A DNA stretch of 64,000 nucleotides from Ancylobacter koreensis (GTDB lineage Bacteria; Pseudomonadota; Alphaproteobacteria; Rhizobiales; Xanthobacteraceae). The stretch covers positions 376,001 through 440,000 of the forward strand of contig NZ_JALKCG010000002.1 in assembly GCF_023016525.1 (NCBI RefSeq). The letters are read 5' to 3'. This document shows, piece after piece, positions 28,730 to 37,729 of this stretch. The notes below the pieces were generated by a model. The model saw only the letters and a list, made by a program, of their open reading frames with translations, did no database searches and had not been told where the DNA came from. Position 1 is the stretch's first letter, and each line of letters starts with the position of its first letter. The position numbers and the translations under genes are program-made.

Positions 28730-28885
28730 GAAGCTCTCTCCACTCCTCCGGCGCATCGGAGCTTCGTGGCGCCATGCCGCCGGCGAGCGTGCGGGAGCGA
28801 CGATTCGATCCCGTCTTTGTACGGCCAGCCCCCTCGTCTCGGCAATCGGGGAGGGGAGGTATTGCGCGCTGATTGCCGGCCGCCC

Positions 28886-28970
28886 TTGACGCCGGCCCGC
28901 CGCCTCGCGTACACCCCGTTCCGGGCCACCCCTCCCCACCGAGGGGCTCCCATCTGGAAGGATGGCTATC
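28886..28970 (+). promoter_or_regulatory. serC promoter and structured leader, candidate serC RNA motif
   Basis: TTGACG (28886) and TACACC (28910), 18 bases apart, form a plausible promoter. The short leader contains a perfect hairpin, CCCCTC/GAGGGG at 28929-28946, then GGAAGG as ribosome-binding site nine bases before the ATG at 28971. A conserved serC RNA motif (Rfam family) is known directly upstream of serC in alphaproteobacteria; the position fits, but the consensus was not checked. The remaining 28730-28885 shows no further feature. Confidence 0.45.
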
Positions 28971-30146
28971 ATGACGACTATCGCTCTGCCGGCGGCGAAG
29001 CCGGCGAATCCCAATTTTTCTTCCGGCCCTTGTGCCAAGCGTCCCGGCTGGACGCTTGAAGGCCTGAGCGACGCGCCGCTCGGCCGCTCGCACCGCGCCA
29101 AGGTCGGCAAGGCGAAGCTGAAGCTCGCCATCGACCTCACCCGTGAAATCCTCGAAATCCCCGCCGACTACCGCATCGGCATCGTTCCCGCGTCCGATAC
29201 CGGCGCGGTCGAGATGGCGCTGTGGTCGCTGCTCGGCGCCCGCCCGGTCGACCTGCTGGCCTGGGAAAGCTTCGGCGAGGGCTGGGTGACGGACGTCGTC
29301 AAGCAGCTCAAGCTCAAGGACGCCCGCGTCCTCAAGGCCGGCTACGGCGAACTCCCCGATCTGACGCAGGTGAATTTCGACCACGACGTGGTGTTCACCT
29401 GGAACGGCACCACCTCCGGCGTGCGCGTGCCGAACGGCGACTGGATCGCCGCCGACCGCAAGGGCCTCACCATCTGCGACGCCACCTCGGCCGCCTTCGC
29501 GCAGGACCTCGACTGGGCCAAGCTCGATGTCGTGACCTATAGCTGGCAGAAGGTGCTGGGCGGGGAAGCCGCGCACGGCATGCTCATTCTGAGCCCCCGC
29601 GCGGTCGAGCGGCTGGAAAGCTATGTCCCGGCCTGGCCGCTGCCGAAGATCTTCCGCCTCACCAAGGGCGGCAAGCTGATCGAAGGCACCTTCGAGGGCG
29701 AGACCATCAACACCCCGTCCATGCTCTGCGTCGAGGACTATCTCGATGCGCTGAACTGGGCCAAGGGGCTCGGCGGGCTCAAGGGTCTGCGGGCGCGGTC
29801 GGACGCCAATTTCAAGGTGCTCGCCGACTATGTCGCGAAGACGCCCTGGATCGACTTCCTCGCCACCGACCAGGCCACCCGCTCGAACACCAGCGTGTGC
29901 CTCGTGGTCGCCGACCCCGAGGTGAAGGCGCTGGCGCCGGACGCGCAGGCGGCCTTTGCCAAGGCGCTGGCCTCCTCGCTGGAGAAGGCGGGCGTCGCCT
30001 ACGACATCGGCGCCTATCGCGACGCGCCGGCGGGCCTGCGCATCTGGGCGGGCGCCACCGTCGAGGCCTCCGACCTCGAAGCGCTGCTGCCCTGGCTCGA
30101 CTGGGCCTTCGCCAGCGCCAAGGCCGGCCTGAAGCAGGCGGCCTGA
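28971..30146 (+). CDS. serC: Phosphoserine aminotransferase
   Basis: PLP enzyme of 391 residues that transaminates 3-phosphohydroxypyruvate to phosphoserine in serine synthesis. The alphaproteobacterial start [16 protein letters not shown] is present. The PLP lysine is in [13 protein letters not shown] near residue 195, and substrate residues in [12 protein letters not shown] precede it. The second of two close ATGs is used because GGAAGG is spaced nine bases from it. serA follows 198 bases downstream, and the pair is the usual alphaproteobacterial arrangement. In a betaine and oxalate user, the pair supplies serine when these are not catabolised. Confidence 0.94.
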   Translation: MTTIALPAAKPANPNFSSGPCAKRPGWTLEGLSDAPLGRSHRAKVGKAKLKLAIDLTREILEIPADYRIGIVPASDTGAVEMALWSLLGARPVDLLAWESFGEGWVTDVVKQLKLKDARVLKAGYGELPDLTQVNFDHDVVFTWNGTTSGVRVPNGDWIAADRKGLTICDATSAAFAQDLDWAKLDVVTYSWQKVLGGEAAHGMLILSPRAVERLESYVPAWPLPKIFRLTKGGKLIEGTFEGETINTPSMLCVEDYLDALNWAKGLGGLKGLRARSDANFKVLADYVAKTPWIDFLATDQATRSNTSVCLVVADPEVKALAPDAQAAFAKALASSLEKAGVAYDIGAYRDAPAGLRIWAGATVEASDLEALLPWLDWAFASAKAGLKQAA

Positions 30147-30344
30147 ACCCTTCCGTTCGTACCCCGCCGCTGACGCGAGGGGACGGCGAAGGGGCTGGCG
30201 CTCCGGCTCGACGGCGGACGGGACGTCTCCTCCCGCTCCCGCCCGGCGTCGACGCCTTTCCGCGACATGTGCCCGACGAACGCTTCGTCGTCCTCTCCCG
30301 CCAGTGGCGGGACGCTCTCAACCCTTTCGAACAGGATGAAGCCG

Positions 30345-31931
30345 ATGGCTCCCCGCGTTCTGATTTCCGACGCCCTTTCCCCCGCCGCCGTGCAGATCTT
30401 TAAAGATCGCGGCATCGAGGTCGACTTCCAGCCGGCCCTTGGCAAGGACAAGGACAAGCTGGCCGAGATCATCGGCAACTATGACGGCCTCGCCATCCGC
30501 TCGGCCACCAAGGTGACGCCGAAGATCCTGGCGAACGCGACCCGGCTGAAGGTGGTCGGCCGCGCCGGCATCGGCGTCGACAATGTCGACATCCCGGCCG
30601 CCACCGCCAAGGGCGTGATCGTGATGAACACGCCGTTCGGCAACTCGATCACCACCGCCGAGCATGCCATTGCGATGATGTTCGCGCTGGCCCGCGAGAT
30701 CCCCGCCGCCGACGCCTCGACCCAGGCCGGCAAGTGGGAGAAGAACCGCTTCATGGGCGTCGAGCTCACCGCCAAGACGCTCGGCATCATCGGCTGCGGC
30801 AATATCGGCTCGATCGTCGCCGACCGCGCGCTGGGCCTGAAGATGAAGGTCATCGCCTTCGACCCGTTCCTCAGCCCCGAGCGCGCGCTCGACATCGGCG
30901 TGGAGAAGGTGGAGCTGGACGAGCTGCTGGCCCGCGCCGACATCATCACCCTGCACACGCCGCTGACCGACAAGACCCGCAACGTGCTTTCCGCCGAGGC
31001 CATCGCCAAGACGAAGAAGGGCGTGCGCATCATCAACTGCGCGCGCGGCGGGCTGGTCGACGAGGCGGCTCTGGCGGCGGCGCTGGAATCCGGCCAGGTC
31101 GCGGGCGCGGCCTTCGACGTGTTCGTAACCGAGCCGGCGACCGAGAACCCGCTCTTCGGCCATCCCAACGTGATCTGCACGCCCCATCTTGGCGCCTCCA
31201 CCACGGAAGCGCAGGAGAACGTCGCCCTGCAGGTCGCCGAGCAGATGAGTGACTACCTGCTGCGCGGCGCCATCTCCAACGCGGTGAACTTCCCCTCGAT
31301 CACGGCGGAAGAGGCCCCGAAGCTGAAGCCCTTCATCGAGCTCGCGGAGAAGCTGGGCTCCTTCGCCGGACAGCTCACCGACACCGACATCAAGTCGGTG
31401 CGCATCACCTATGACGGCGCGGTGGCGGGGCTGAAGATCAAGGCGCTGACCTCGGCGGCGGTGGCCGGCCTGCTGCGCCCGGCGCTCTCCGACATCAACG
31501 TCGTCTCGGCCCCGAGCATCGCCAAGGAGCGCGGCATCGTGGTGGAGGAGACCACCCGCGAGGTGGCCGGCGACTATGAAAGCCTCGTCACCCTGACCGT
31601 CGTGACCGACAGGATCGAGCGCTCGATCTCCGGCACGGTCTTCGCCGACGGGCGCCCGCGCATCGTCGACATCAAGGGCATCAAGGTGGACGCCGAGTTC
31701 GCGCCCTCGATGATCTACGTGACCAACGAGGACAAGCCCGGCTTCGTCGGCCGCTTCGCCAGCCTGCTCGGCGATGCGGGGCTGAACATCGCCACCTTCG
31801 CGCTGGGCCGCGACCGGCAGGGGGGTGACGCCATCGCGCTGGTCGAGGTCGACGGCCGCGTGCCGGCCGAGCTGCTCGCCAAGGTGCAGGGCCTGCCCTC
31901 GGTCAAGCAGGCCAAGCCGCTGGTGTTCTGA
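30345..31931 (+). CDS. serA: D-3-phosphoglycerate dehydrogenase, long form
   Basis: First enzyme of serine biosynthesis, 528 residues. The NAD-binding motif GIIGCGNIGSIVADRALG lies near residue 147. Catalytic residues appear in INCARGGLVDE and ICTPHLGAST. The C-terminal half has the intervening ASB domain and an ACT domain (YVTNEDKPGFVGRFASLLGD, read as NEDKPGFVGRFASLLGD) that usually binds serine for feedback control. MAPRVLISDAL is taken as start; MKPMAPR would add three residues. A clear terminator follows. Confidence 0.95.
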   Translation: MAPRVLISDALSPAAVQIFKDRGIEVDFQPALGKDKDKLAEIIGNYDGLAIRSATKVTPKILANATRLKVVGRAGIGVDNVDIPAATAKGVIVMNTPFGNSITTAEHAIAMMFALAREIPAADASTQAGKWEKNRFMGVELTAKTLGIIGCGNIGSIVADRALGLKMKVIAFDPFLSPERALDIGVEKVELDELLARADIITLHTPLTDKTRNVLSAEAIAKTKKGVRIINCARGGLVDEAALAAALESGQVAGAAFDVFVTEPATENPLFGHPNVICTPHLGASTTEAQENVALQVAEQMSDYLLRGAISNAVNFPSITAEEAPKLKPFIELAEKLGSFAGQLTDTDIKSVRITYDGAVAGLKIKALTSAAVAGLLRPALSDINVVSAPSIAKERGIVVEETTREVAGDYESLVTLTVVTDRIERSISGTVFADGRPRIVDIKGIKVDAEFAPSMIYVTNEDKPGFVGRFASLLGDAGLNIATFALGRDRQGGDAIALVEVDGRVPAELLAKVQGLPSVKQAKPLVF

Positions 31932-31964
31932 GCGAACCTTCCGCTCGTTCGCGGCTGAATCAGG

Positions 31965-31993
31965 CGCCCGCCGGTCCTTCCGGCGGGCGTTTT
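31965..31993 (+). terminator. Intrinsic terminator of serC-serA
   Basis: CGCCCGCCGG and CCGGCGGGCG form a perfect 10-base stem with a TCCTT loop, followed by TTTT, 34 bases after the serA stop. Confidence 0.85.
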
Positions 31994-32003
31994 CATGTGC
32001 TGA

Positions 32004-32651
32004 TCACATCGGAAACGCCGCGCGGTGCAGCTTGGCGGCGGCCTTGGACAGCGCGACGATCTGCTCCCAGTCGCCCATGGAGATCGCCTCGTTCGGCGCC
32101 ACCCAGGAGCCGCCGACCGCCAGGATGTTCGGCTGCGACAGGTACTTGCCGACATTGTCCGGACCGATGCCGCCGGTCGGGCAAAAGCGCAGATCGGGCA
32201 GCGGGCCGGCCAGCGACTTGATGAGATTGGCGCCGCCCACCGCCTCGGCGGGGAACAGCTTGAGCACCGGGAAGCCCATGGCGTGCAGCGTCATCGCCTC
32301 GGTGGCGGTGGCGCAGCCGGGCATGACCGGCACCGGCGCTTCCGCCAGCGCCTCGGCCAGCGCGGTCGGGCAGCCGGGGCTGACGAGGAAGCGCGCGCCG
32401 GCGTCGATCGACTTCTGGATCAGCTCGGGCCGCGTCACCGTGCCGGCGCCGACGATGGCGTCCGGCACTTCGGCGGCGATGGCGGCGATGGCCTCCAGCG
32501 CGACGGGGGTGCGCAGCGTCACCTCGATCAGCGGCAGGCCGCCCTCGGCCAGCGCCCGCGCCAGCTTCACGCCGGCCGCGACGCTGGTGACGGTGACGAC
32601 GGGCACCACCGGGGCGCGGGCGAGCAGGAGGCTGGGATCGGGAAGCGACAT
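32004..32651 (-). CDS. eda: 2-dehydro-3-deoxy-phosphogluconate aldolase (KDPG aldolase)
   Basis: Class I aldolase of 215 residues that splits KDPG into pyruvate and glyceraldehyde 3-phosphate in the Entner-Doudoroff route. The catalytic glutamate is in IEVTLRTP, the substrate loop in VGAGTV, the Schiff-base lysine in PVLKLFPAE near residue 130, and the phosphate site in FCPTGGIGPDN. No edd gene is next to it. It converges on serA and has a tandem-repeat region upstream. Confidence 0.92.
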   Translation of the reverse strand: MSLPDPSLLLARAPVVPVVTVTSVAAGVKLARALAEGGLPLIEVTLRTPVALEAIAAIAAEVPDAIVGAGTVTRPELIQKSIDAGARFLVSPGCPTALAEALAEAPVPVMPGCATATEAMTLHAMGFPVLKLFPAEAVGGANLIKSLAGPLPDLRFCPTGGIGPDNVGKYLSQPNILAVGGSWVAPNEAISMGDWEQIVALSKAAAKLHRAAFPM

Positions 32652-32768
32652 CGGGCACCTTTCAGATGAGTGGGCTCATGAAGACCGCCGGGCGCCGGCT
32701 TGTCGAGAGGCGATGCAAGATTTGTGCGGCGGCGGGCCGGCAGGCGCGCCGAGGTCACGGCAACGAAC

Positions 32769-32824
32769 GCATTGGCTTGGACGCATTCACTTGGACGCAT
32801 CAGCTTGGAGGCATTAGCCTGACG
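32769..32824. repeat. Four tandem 14-base repeats upstream of puuE
   Basis: Units GCATTGGCTTGGAC, GCATTCACTTGGAC, GCATCAGCTTGGAG and GCATTAGCCTGACG follow each other without gaps. They lie in the divergent gap between eda and puuE, ending 44 bases before the puuE start. Divergence rises toward the last unit. Confidence 0.75.
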
Positions 32825-32868
32825 GGCGCGTGACAGGTCCCGTCCAGCCCCGTGCCGAGCACCCGCCC

Positions 32869-33795
32869 ATGTTCAATATCGATTCCGCCTATCCCCGCGA
32901 CATGATCGGCTATGGCCGCAACCCGCCGGACCCGAAATGGCCGGGCGGCGCGCGCATCGCCGTGCAGTTCGTGATCAATTACGAGGAGGGCGGCGAGAAC
33001 AACATTCTTCACGGCGACGCCGCCTCCGAGGCGTTCCTGTCCGAGATCGTCGGCGCCCAGCCCTGGCCCGGCCAGCGCCACATGAACATGGAATCGATCT
33101 ACGAATATGGCTCGCGCGCCGGCTTCTGGCGGCTGTGGCGGCTGTTCACCCGGCGCGCCATTCCCGTCACCGTCTACGGCGTCGCCACCGCGCTCGCCCG
33201 CAACCCGGAGGCAGTCGCCGCCATGAAGGAAGCGGAGTGGGAGATCGCCAGCCACGGGCTGAAATGGATCGACTACCGCGACCACGGCTACGCGGCGGAG
33301 AAGGCGGATTTCGAGGCAGCCATGCGCCTGCACGAGCAGGTCGTCGGCGAGCGCCCGCTCGGCTGGTACACCGGGCGCACCTCCGGGCATACGCGGCGCA
33401 TCGTGATGGAGGAGGGCGGCTTTCTCTACGATTCGGACATCTATTCCGACGACCTGCCCTTCTGGGTGGAGGGGCCGCGCGGGCCGCACCTCTCCATTCC
33501 CTATACGCTCGACGCCAACGACATGCGCTTCGCGATCCCCGCCGGCTTCAATTCGGGCGATCCATTCTTCACCTATCTGCGCGACAGCTTCGACGTGCTG
33601 TATGCGGAAGGCGCGGAGGCGCCGAAGATGATGAGCGTCGGCCTGCACTGCCGCCTCGTCGGCCGGCCGGGACGGATTCTCGCCCTGCAACGCTTTCTCG
33701 ACCACATTGCCGCGCATGATCGCGTCTGGCTGCCGCGCCGCATCGACATCGCGCGGCACTGGCACACGCATCACAGGCCGGGAGAAGCGCCATGA
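32869..33795 (+). CDS. puuE: PuuE-type allantoinase, polysaccharide-deacetylase fold
   Basis: Metal-independent allantoinase of the NodB-like fold, 308 residues, which hydrolyses allantoin to allantoate. The sequence follows PuuE closely: AYPRDMIGYGRNPPDPKWPG, AVQFVINYEEGGENNILHGD, EIASHGLKWIDY and WYTGRTSGHTRR. ATG at 32869 (MFNIDSAYPRD) gives the family length; a GTG 39 bases upstream would add 13 residues. No urate or other purine-degradation gene is nearby. Its stop overlaps the MliC-like gene as ATGA, an odd partnership. Confidence 0.87.
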   Translation: MFNIDSAYPRDMIGYGRNPPDPKWPGGARIAVQFVINYEEGGENNILHGDAASEAFLSEIVGAQPWPGQRHMNMESIYEYGSRAGFWRLWRLFTRRAIPVTVYGVATALARNPEAVAAMKEAEWEIASHGLKWIDYRDHGYAAEKADFEAAMRLHEQVVGERPLGWYTGRTSGHTRRIVMEEGGFLYDSDIYSDDLPFWVEGPRGPHLSIPYTLDANDMRFAIPAGFNSGDPFFTYLRDSFDVLYAEGAEAPKMMSVGLHCRLVGRPGRILALQRFLDHIAAHDRVWLPRRIDIARHWHTHHRPGEAP

Positions 33796-34157
33796 AACAT
33801 GCCGTAAGGACCGCCGCGCTCGCCGCCCTTCTCGCCCTCGCGCCCGCGATTGCCGGGGCCGGCGAGATCGTCATCCCGCTGCCGGGCGGCGCGAGCCCGC
33901 AGACCAGCCGCGTCGCGTATGACTGCGGCGGCTACGGCACGGTGGAAGCGCATTACATCAACGCGCCGCCGGTGGCGCTGGCGACGCTCTCGCTGAAGGG
34001 CGAGTTCCTCGTGCTCTCCAATGTGCTGTCCGGCTCGGGCGCCCGCTATGCCGGCGGCAAGTACATCTGGTGGAACAAGGGGAACAAATCCGACCTCTAC
34101 GACCTGACGATGGGCGAGGATTCCCCGCCTGTGGCCTCCTGCACCGCTTCCTCGTGA
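33792..34157 (+). CDS. MliC/PliC-type C-type lysozyme inhibitor
   Basis: Secreted protein of 121 residues. The signal peptide is MKHAVRTAALAALLALAPAIAGA, cleaved near residue 23. The mature part has VAYDCGGYGTVEAHYIN, VLSGSGARYAGGKYIWWNKG and a late cysteine (SCTAS), the layout of the MliC family that blocks host lysozymes; the conserved S-G-x-x-R-Y and Y-x-W-W-x-K-G elements are clear. Lack of a lipobox makes it periplasmic rather than lipoprotein. It overlaps puuE by four bases and its 3' end overlaps the convergent channel gene by 61 bases. Confidence 0.8.
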   Translation: MKHAVRTAALAALLALAPAIAGAGEIVIPLPGGASPQTSRVAYDCGGYGTVEAHYINAPPVALATLSLKGEFLVLSNVLSGSGARYAGGKYIWWNKGNKSDLYDLTMGEDSPPVASCTASS

Positions 34158-34606
34158 GCGGGCGCACGGCGGACGCGTTTGGGCCGGCGCACCTCGGGGA
34201 GATGGCGCTGGATGACGTAGAACAGCAGCGCCGTCGTCCAGCCGAACATCATGATGCCGCTGCCCGCCGTCATCGGCCCGATCAGCCGGGTGGAGGTTTC
34301 CTGCAGCGAATCGCCGTAGCCGAGCGCGGTGTAGTTGACGAAGGCGGAGTAGTAGGCGTCCTCGTGATGCACCACGAGGCCCTTGGCGGCATAGACCACC
34401 GCCCAGATGCCGACCTCGACGAGATGGGCGCCGAGCAGCACGACGTTGGCCAGCACCAGCGCCACCATGAGCCGCAGCCGAGGGTGCTGCGACAGCAGCG
34501 TTTCATAGGGGTCGGTGTTGTCGATCAGTATATAGGTGGCCATGAGGTGGACGAGCATCACCACAAGCATCACCGTGATGCCGATGATCGTTTCTCCGAA
34601 GTACAT
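34097..34606 (-). CDS. Small two-pore-helix ion channel protein
   Basis: Membrane protein of 169 residues with hydrophobic segments near 6-27, 47-75 and 112-135. Between the last two lies NYTALGYGDSL, resembling the potassium-channel selectivity filter T-x-G-Y-G-D. It matches the Ion_trans_2 class of single-unit bacterial channels with no regulatory domain. ATG at 34606 (MYFGETIIGIT) is preferred to one 16 codons upstream. The final 20 codons overlap the 3' end of the MliC-like gene in antisense. Ion preference is unproven. Confidence 0.7.
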   Translation of the reverse strand: MYFGETIIGITVMLVVMLVHLMATYILIDNTDPYETLLSQHPRLRLMVALVLANVVLLGAHLVEVGIWAVVYAAKGLVVHHEDAYYSAFVNYTALGYGDSLQETSTRLIGPMTAGSGIMMFGWTTALLFYVIQRHLPEVRRPKRVRRAPAHEEAVQEATGGESSPIVRS

Positions 34607-34638
34607 GGGCGCGTTCCGGTGCGGGCGAGGCGGGATGA

Positions 34639-35478
34639 ATGAGGGCCGATACAAGCATTCGCGCGCTTAATGCGGCGGAAATCCAGCTTGCCGTCGACTG
34701 GGCAGCCGCCGAGGGCTGGAATCCCGGCCTCGCCGACGCCGCCTGCTTCGCCACGGTCGATCCGGGCGGCTTTCTCGTCGCCGAAGTCGACGGCGCGCCG
34801 GCGGCGGTGATCTCGGTCGTGAACTACGATGTGCGCTTCGCTTTTCTCGGCTTCTACATCGTGCGCCCGGAGCTGCGCGGGCGCGGCATCGGCTTCGCGC
34901 TGTGGCAGGCGGGGCTCGCCCATGCCGGCGGGCGCACCGTCGGGCTCGACGGGGTGCTGGCGCAGCAGGCGAACTATGCCGGCCAGGGCTTCCGCCTCGC
35001 CTATCGCAACATCCGCTTTTCCGGCACGCCGCCCGAAGGGGACATGGGGGAGACGGTCGATCTCGCCGCGCTGGCCTTCGCCGACGTCGAGGCGAGCGAC
35101 GCGGCGGTGTTTCCCGCTCCCCGCACGGCCTTCCTGAAGGCATGGCTCGGCGCGCCGGGTCATGTCGGGCGCGCCTTGCTGCGCGATGGCGCGCTTGCCG
35201 GCTGGGGTGTCGTCCGGCCCGCCCGCGAGGGCTGGAAGATCGGCCCGCTGGTCGCGCAGGACGAGGCGGCGGCGGACGGCCTGTTCCGCGCGCTGCGGGC
35301 GGCGGCGGGCGCGGCGGCGGTGGTGCTCGACGTGCCCGAGCCCAATGGGGCAGCGCTCGCTCTGGCGCGCCGGCACGGGCTCGCCCCGGTGTTCGAGACC
35401 GCCCGCATGTATACCGGGCCCATCCGGCCGGTCGACCTCGCCCGGCTCTACGGCGTCACGAGCTTCGAACTCGGCTGA
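34639..35478 (+). CDS. GNAT-family N-acetyltransferase, two-domain
   Basis: Acetyltransferase of 279 residues. The N-terminal GNAT domain has the acetyl-CoA motif VRPELRGRGIGFALW near residue 75. The C-terminal half (residues 145-275) resembles a second GNAT-like fold, as in YitI/DUF1248-type proteins. Substrate is unknown. The ATG at 34639 is divergent from the channel gene with 32 bases between starts. The 3' end overlaps the convergent EamA gene by 23 bases. Confidence 0.75.
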   Translation: MRADTSIRALNAAEIQLAVDWAAAEGWNPGLADAACFATVDPGGFLVAEVDGAPAAVISVVNYDVRFAFLGFYIVRPELRGRGIGFALWQAGLAHAGGRTVGLDGVLAQQANYAGQGFRLAYRNIRFSGTPPEGDMGETVDLAALAFADVEASDAAVFPAPRTAFLKAWLGAPGHVGRALLRDGALAGWGVVRPAREGWKIGPLVAQDEAAADGLFRALRAAAGAAAVVLDVPEPNGAALALARRHGLAPVFETARMYTGPIRPVDLARLYGVTSFELG

Positions 35479-36388
35479 CCTCGCGTGGGCGTCCCGTCTT
35501 CGGCGCCCACAGCGTGGCGATGACCACGCCGCCGAGCACCAGCGCGTAGCCGGCCGCGTGGTAGAGATGCGGGCGCTCGCCGAGGAAGAGAATCGCGAGC
35601 GCCGAGCCGAACACCGGCATCAGGTGGAAGAACGGCGCGGCCCGGTTCGGCCCGACGAGCTGGACGCCCCGATTGAAGAACAGATAGGCCAGCACCGAGG
35701 GGAACACCGCGACATAGGCGATGGCGGCCAGCGCCTGCGCATCGAAGACGAGCGGCGGGCTCACCAGGCGCTCGGCGACGAAGAGCGGGGTGAGCAGCAG
35801 CGCGCCGAGGCCGAGGGTAAAGCCGAGGAAGCCGAGCTGCGAGAAGGCGGGCCGCCGCGCCAGCAGCGACGAGTAGATGCCGTAGACGATCATCGCCGCG
35901 ATCATCCACAGGTCGCCCCGGTTGAACTCGATGTTCACCAGCACGGCCGGGTCGCCCCGGCAGATGATGACGAGCACGCCGAGCAGCGACAGGCAGATGC
36001 CGCCCGCCTGCCCGGTGGAGAGCCGCTCGCCGTTCAGCACGAAGGACCAGAAGGCGATCAGCAGCGGGCCGATCGACTGGATCAGCAGCACGTTGAGCGC
36101 CGGGGTGAACTCCAGCGCGTGGTACTGCATGGTGTTGAACAGGGTGATGCCGGTGAGCGCCAGCACGGCGATCAGCTTCCAGTGCCGGCGCATCAGCGGC
36201 CAGTCCGCCCGCATGGCGCGCAAGGCGAAGGGCAGGAGGATCGCCACCGCCAGCACCCAGCGCAGCCAGGCGAGGGTGGCGGGGGGCACATGGCCGGCAA
36301 TGTGGCGCCCGAGCACAATGTTGCCGGCCCAGAACAGCGGCACCAGCGTGAGCAGGAGATAGGGGGCGTCGAGCAGTCGGCGGAACAT
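35456..36388 (-). CDS. EamA/DMT-family transporter
   Basis: Drug/metabolite-superfamily permease of 310 residues with ten transmembrane segments in two EamA repeats (VPLFWAGNIVLGRHIAGHVPP and YGIYSSLLARR regions). The C-terminal repeat contains GVQLVGPNRAAPFFHLMPVFG (in part LVGPNRAAPFFHLMPVF), typical for this family of metabolite exporters. The substrate is unknown. The ATG at 36388 gives MFRRLLDAPYLLL; the frame extends upstream without coding character. Confidence 0.88.
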   Translation of the reverse strand: MFRRLLDAPYLLLTLVPLFWAGNIVLGRHIAGHVPPATLAWLRWVLAVAILLPFALRAMRADWPLMRRHWKLIAVLALTGITLFNTMQYHALEFTPALNVLLIQSIGPLLIAFWSFVLNGERLSTGQAGGICLSLLGVLVIICRGDPAVLVNIEFNRGDLWMIAAMIVYGIYSSLLARRPAFSQLGFLGFTLGLGALLLTPLFVAERLVSPPLVFDAQALAAIAYVAVFPSVLAYLFFNRGVQLVGPNRAAPFFHLMPVFGSALAILFLGERPHLYHAAGYALVLGGVVIATLWAPKTGRPREVSRVRSS

Positions 36389-36489
36389 AAGCGGCACCGG
36401 GCGCAGCCTGTTGGCGTGCGAATGTCTAGAGCATTCGCGCCGCCGGGGCAGCAGCCCGGGCCATGAAATTAACTGATCGGCTGCCGGCG

Positions 36490-37398
36490 CTAGCCTTCCG
36501 CAAGAACATGCAAGCGTATTCCCCAGGGATCGGCCACCGCAAAGCCGCCTTCCACCGGCACCACGCTCTCGCCGGCCGCCGTGAGGCGCGCGCGCAGCGC
36601 TTCCACCGCCGCCGCGTCGGGCAGCAGCAGCTCGAAATGCACCAGCCCGATGGAGTCGGCCGACGCCGCGCCGGCGCCCCGGCTCTGCCAGACATTGAGC
36701 CCGAGATGGTGATGATAGCCGTCGGCGCTGACGAACAGGGCGCCGGGATAGCGGTCGGTGGTCACGTCGAGGCCGAGCGTGTCGACATAGAAGCGGCGCG
36801 CGATGGCGAGGTCGCCGACCTGGAGATGCACATGGCCGACGCGGGTGCCGGCCGGCATGGGCTGCTCGGCCGGGGCACCGGCCGGCAGGTCGGCGAGCAC
36901 ATCGCGAAGGTCCAGCCCGTTCGTCGCCATCTCGACCGTGCCGCCGGCCCATTTCCAGCTCGCGGCAGGCCGGTCGCGGTAGATCTCGATGCCGTTGCCG
37001 TCGGGATCGTCGAGATAGAGCGCCTCGCTGACGATATGGTCGGAGGCGCCGAGCCGTATGCCCTGCGCGATCAGGCGGCGCAGCACCACGGCGAGCGCCG
37101 GACGGTCCGGCACCAGAATGGCGACATGGAAAAGGCCGGCCGAGCCGCGCGGGCGCGGGCGGGCCTCGCGCGCTTCTTCCAGCTCGACGATGACCCGCTG
37201 GCCGACGCCGAGGCGCACGATGCCGTCCGTGCCGCGCTGGAGAAGGCCGAGGCCGATGGTCTGGGTGTAGAAGGCGACCGAGCGCGCCGCATCGCGCACC
37301 CGCAGGCGCACCGCACCCATGCCGAGGCCGGTGGGGCGCGGGGGAGCAGGCTGGAGGTCGGAGGCGGCGGGAGGCGGGGCGCTGACGGGCGTGTTCAT
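36490..37398 (-). CDS. Two-domain VOC protein, CatE-like extradiol dioxygenase
   Basis: Vicinal-oxygen-chelate protein of 302 residues with two VOC modules ([19 protein letters not shown] near 27 and [18 protein letters not shown] near 180). Metal ligands can be read as His in LFHVAIL and in GHVHLQVG, and Glu in [10 protein letters not shown] and HFELLL. The nearest described relatives are CatE/YfiE catechol-2,3-dioxygenase-like proteins. No pathway genes lie around it, so the substrate is open. The ATG has GAGGAAC upstream. Confidence 0.8.
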   Translation of the reverse strand: MNTPVSAPPPAASDLQPAPPRPTGLGMGAVRLRVRDAARSVAFYTQTIGLGLLQRGTDGIVRLGVGQRVIVELEEAREARPRPRGSAGLFHVAILVPDRPALAVVLRRLIAQGIRLGASDHIVSEALYLDDPDGNGIEIYRDRPAASWKWAGGTVEMATNGLDLRDVLADLPAGAPAEQPMPAGTRVGHVHLQVGDLAIARRFYVDTLGLDVTTDRYPGALFVSADGYHHHLGLNVWQSRGAGAASADSIGLVHFELLLPDAAAVEALRARLTAAGESVVPVEGGFAVADPWGIRLHVLAEG

Positions 37399-37729
37399 GA
37401 GAGTTCCTCGCGGCGCCGATTGCGCCGCACCGCCAAAGTCGGGCGGTGGCGCGCCCGATGCAACGGCGAGTGGCTTGCGCGCGTGCAATAGCGTGCTGTC
37501 GGCTGTGCCCGCGACCCCCGCGACCCCCGCGACCCCCCGCGACGCGGCCCGCGAACCCCTGCGTCGACGCGCGCCTGTGCGCCCGCGCCCGCGTCCCCGT
37601 GCGTTCTTGCCTGTCCCGGTGTCATCCCTTAAGACGATGCAGCCCCGGCCGGATTGTTCGCCGGGGTTTTGTCTGTGCGGCGGGCGCGGCGGTTTTCGTG
37701 CTGCCGCCCTGCAATCAGGAGCGTGGCTC
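37399..37729. other. 331-base purA leader with repeats and a hairpin
   Basis: Three near-identical nine-base units, CGACCCCCG, run from 37512 to 37538. CCCCGGC at 37643 and GCCGGGG at 37660, followed by TTTT, make a terminator-like hairpin 60 bases before purA. That hairpin could be an attenuator or the end of an unseen transcript. AGGAG lies nine bases before the purA GTG. No small gene is convincing. Confidence 0.5.

Noticed and set aside
32652-32824. CRISPR-like array upstream of puuE
   Set aside because: Units are 14 bases, contiguous and without spacers, so this is a simple tandem repeat.
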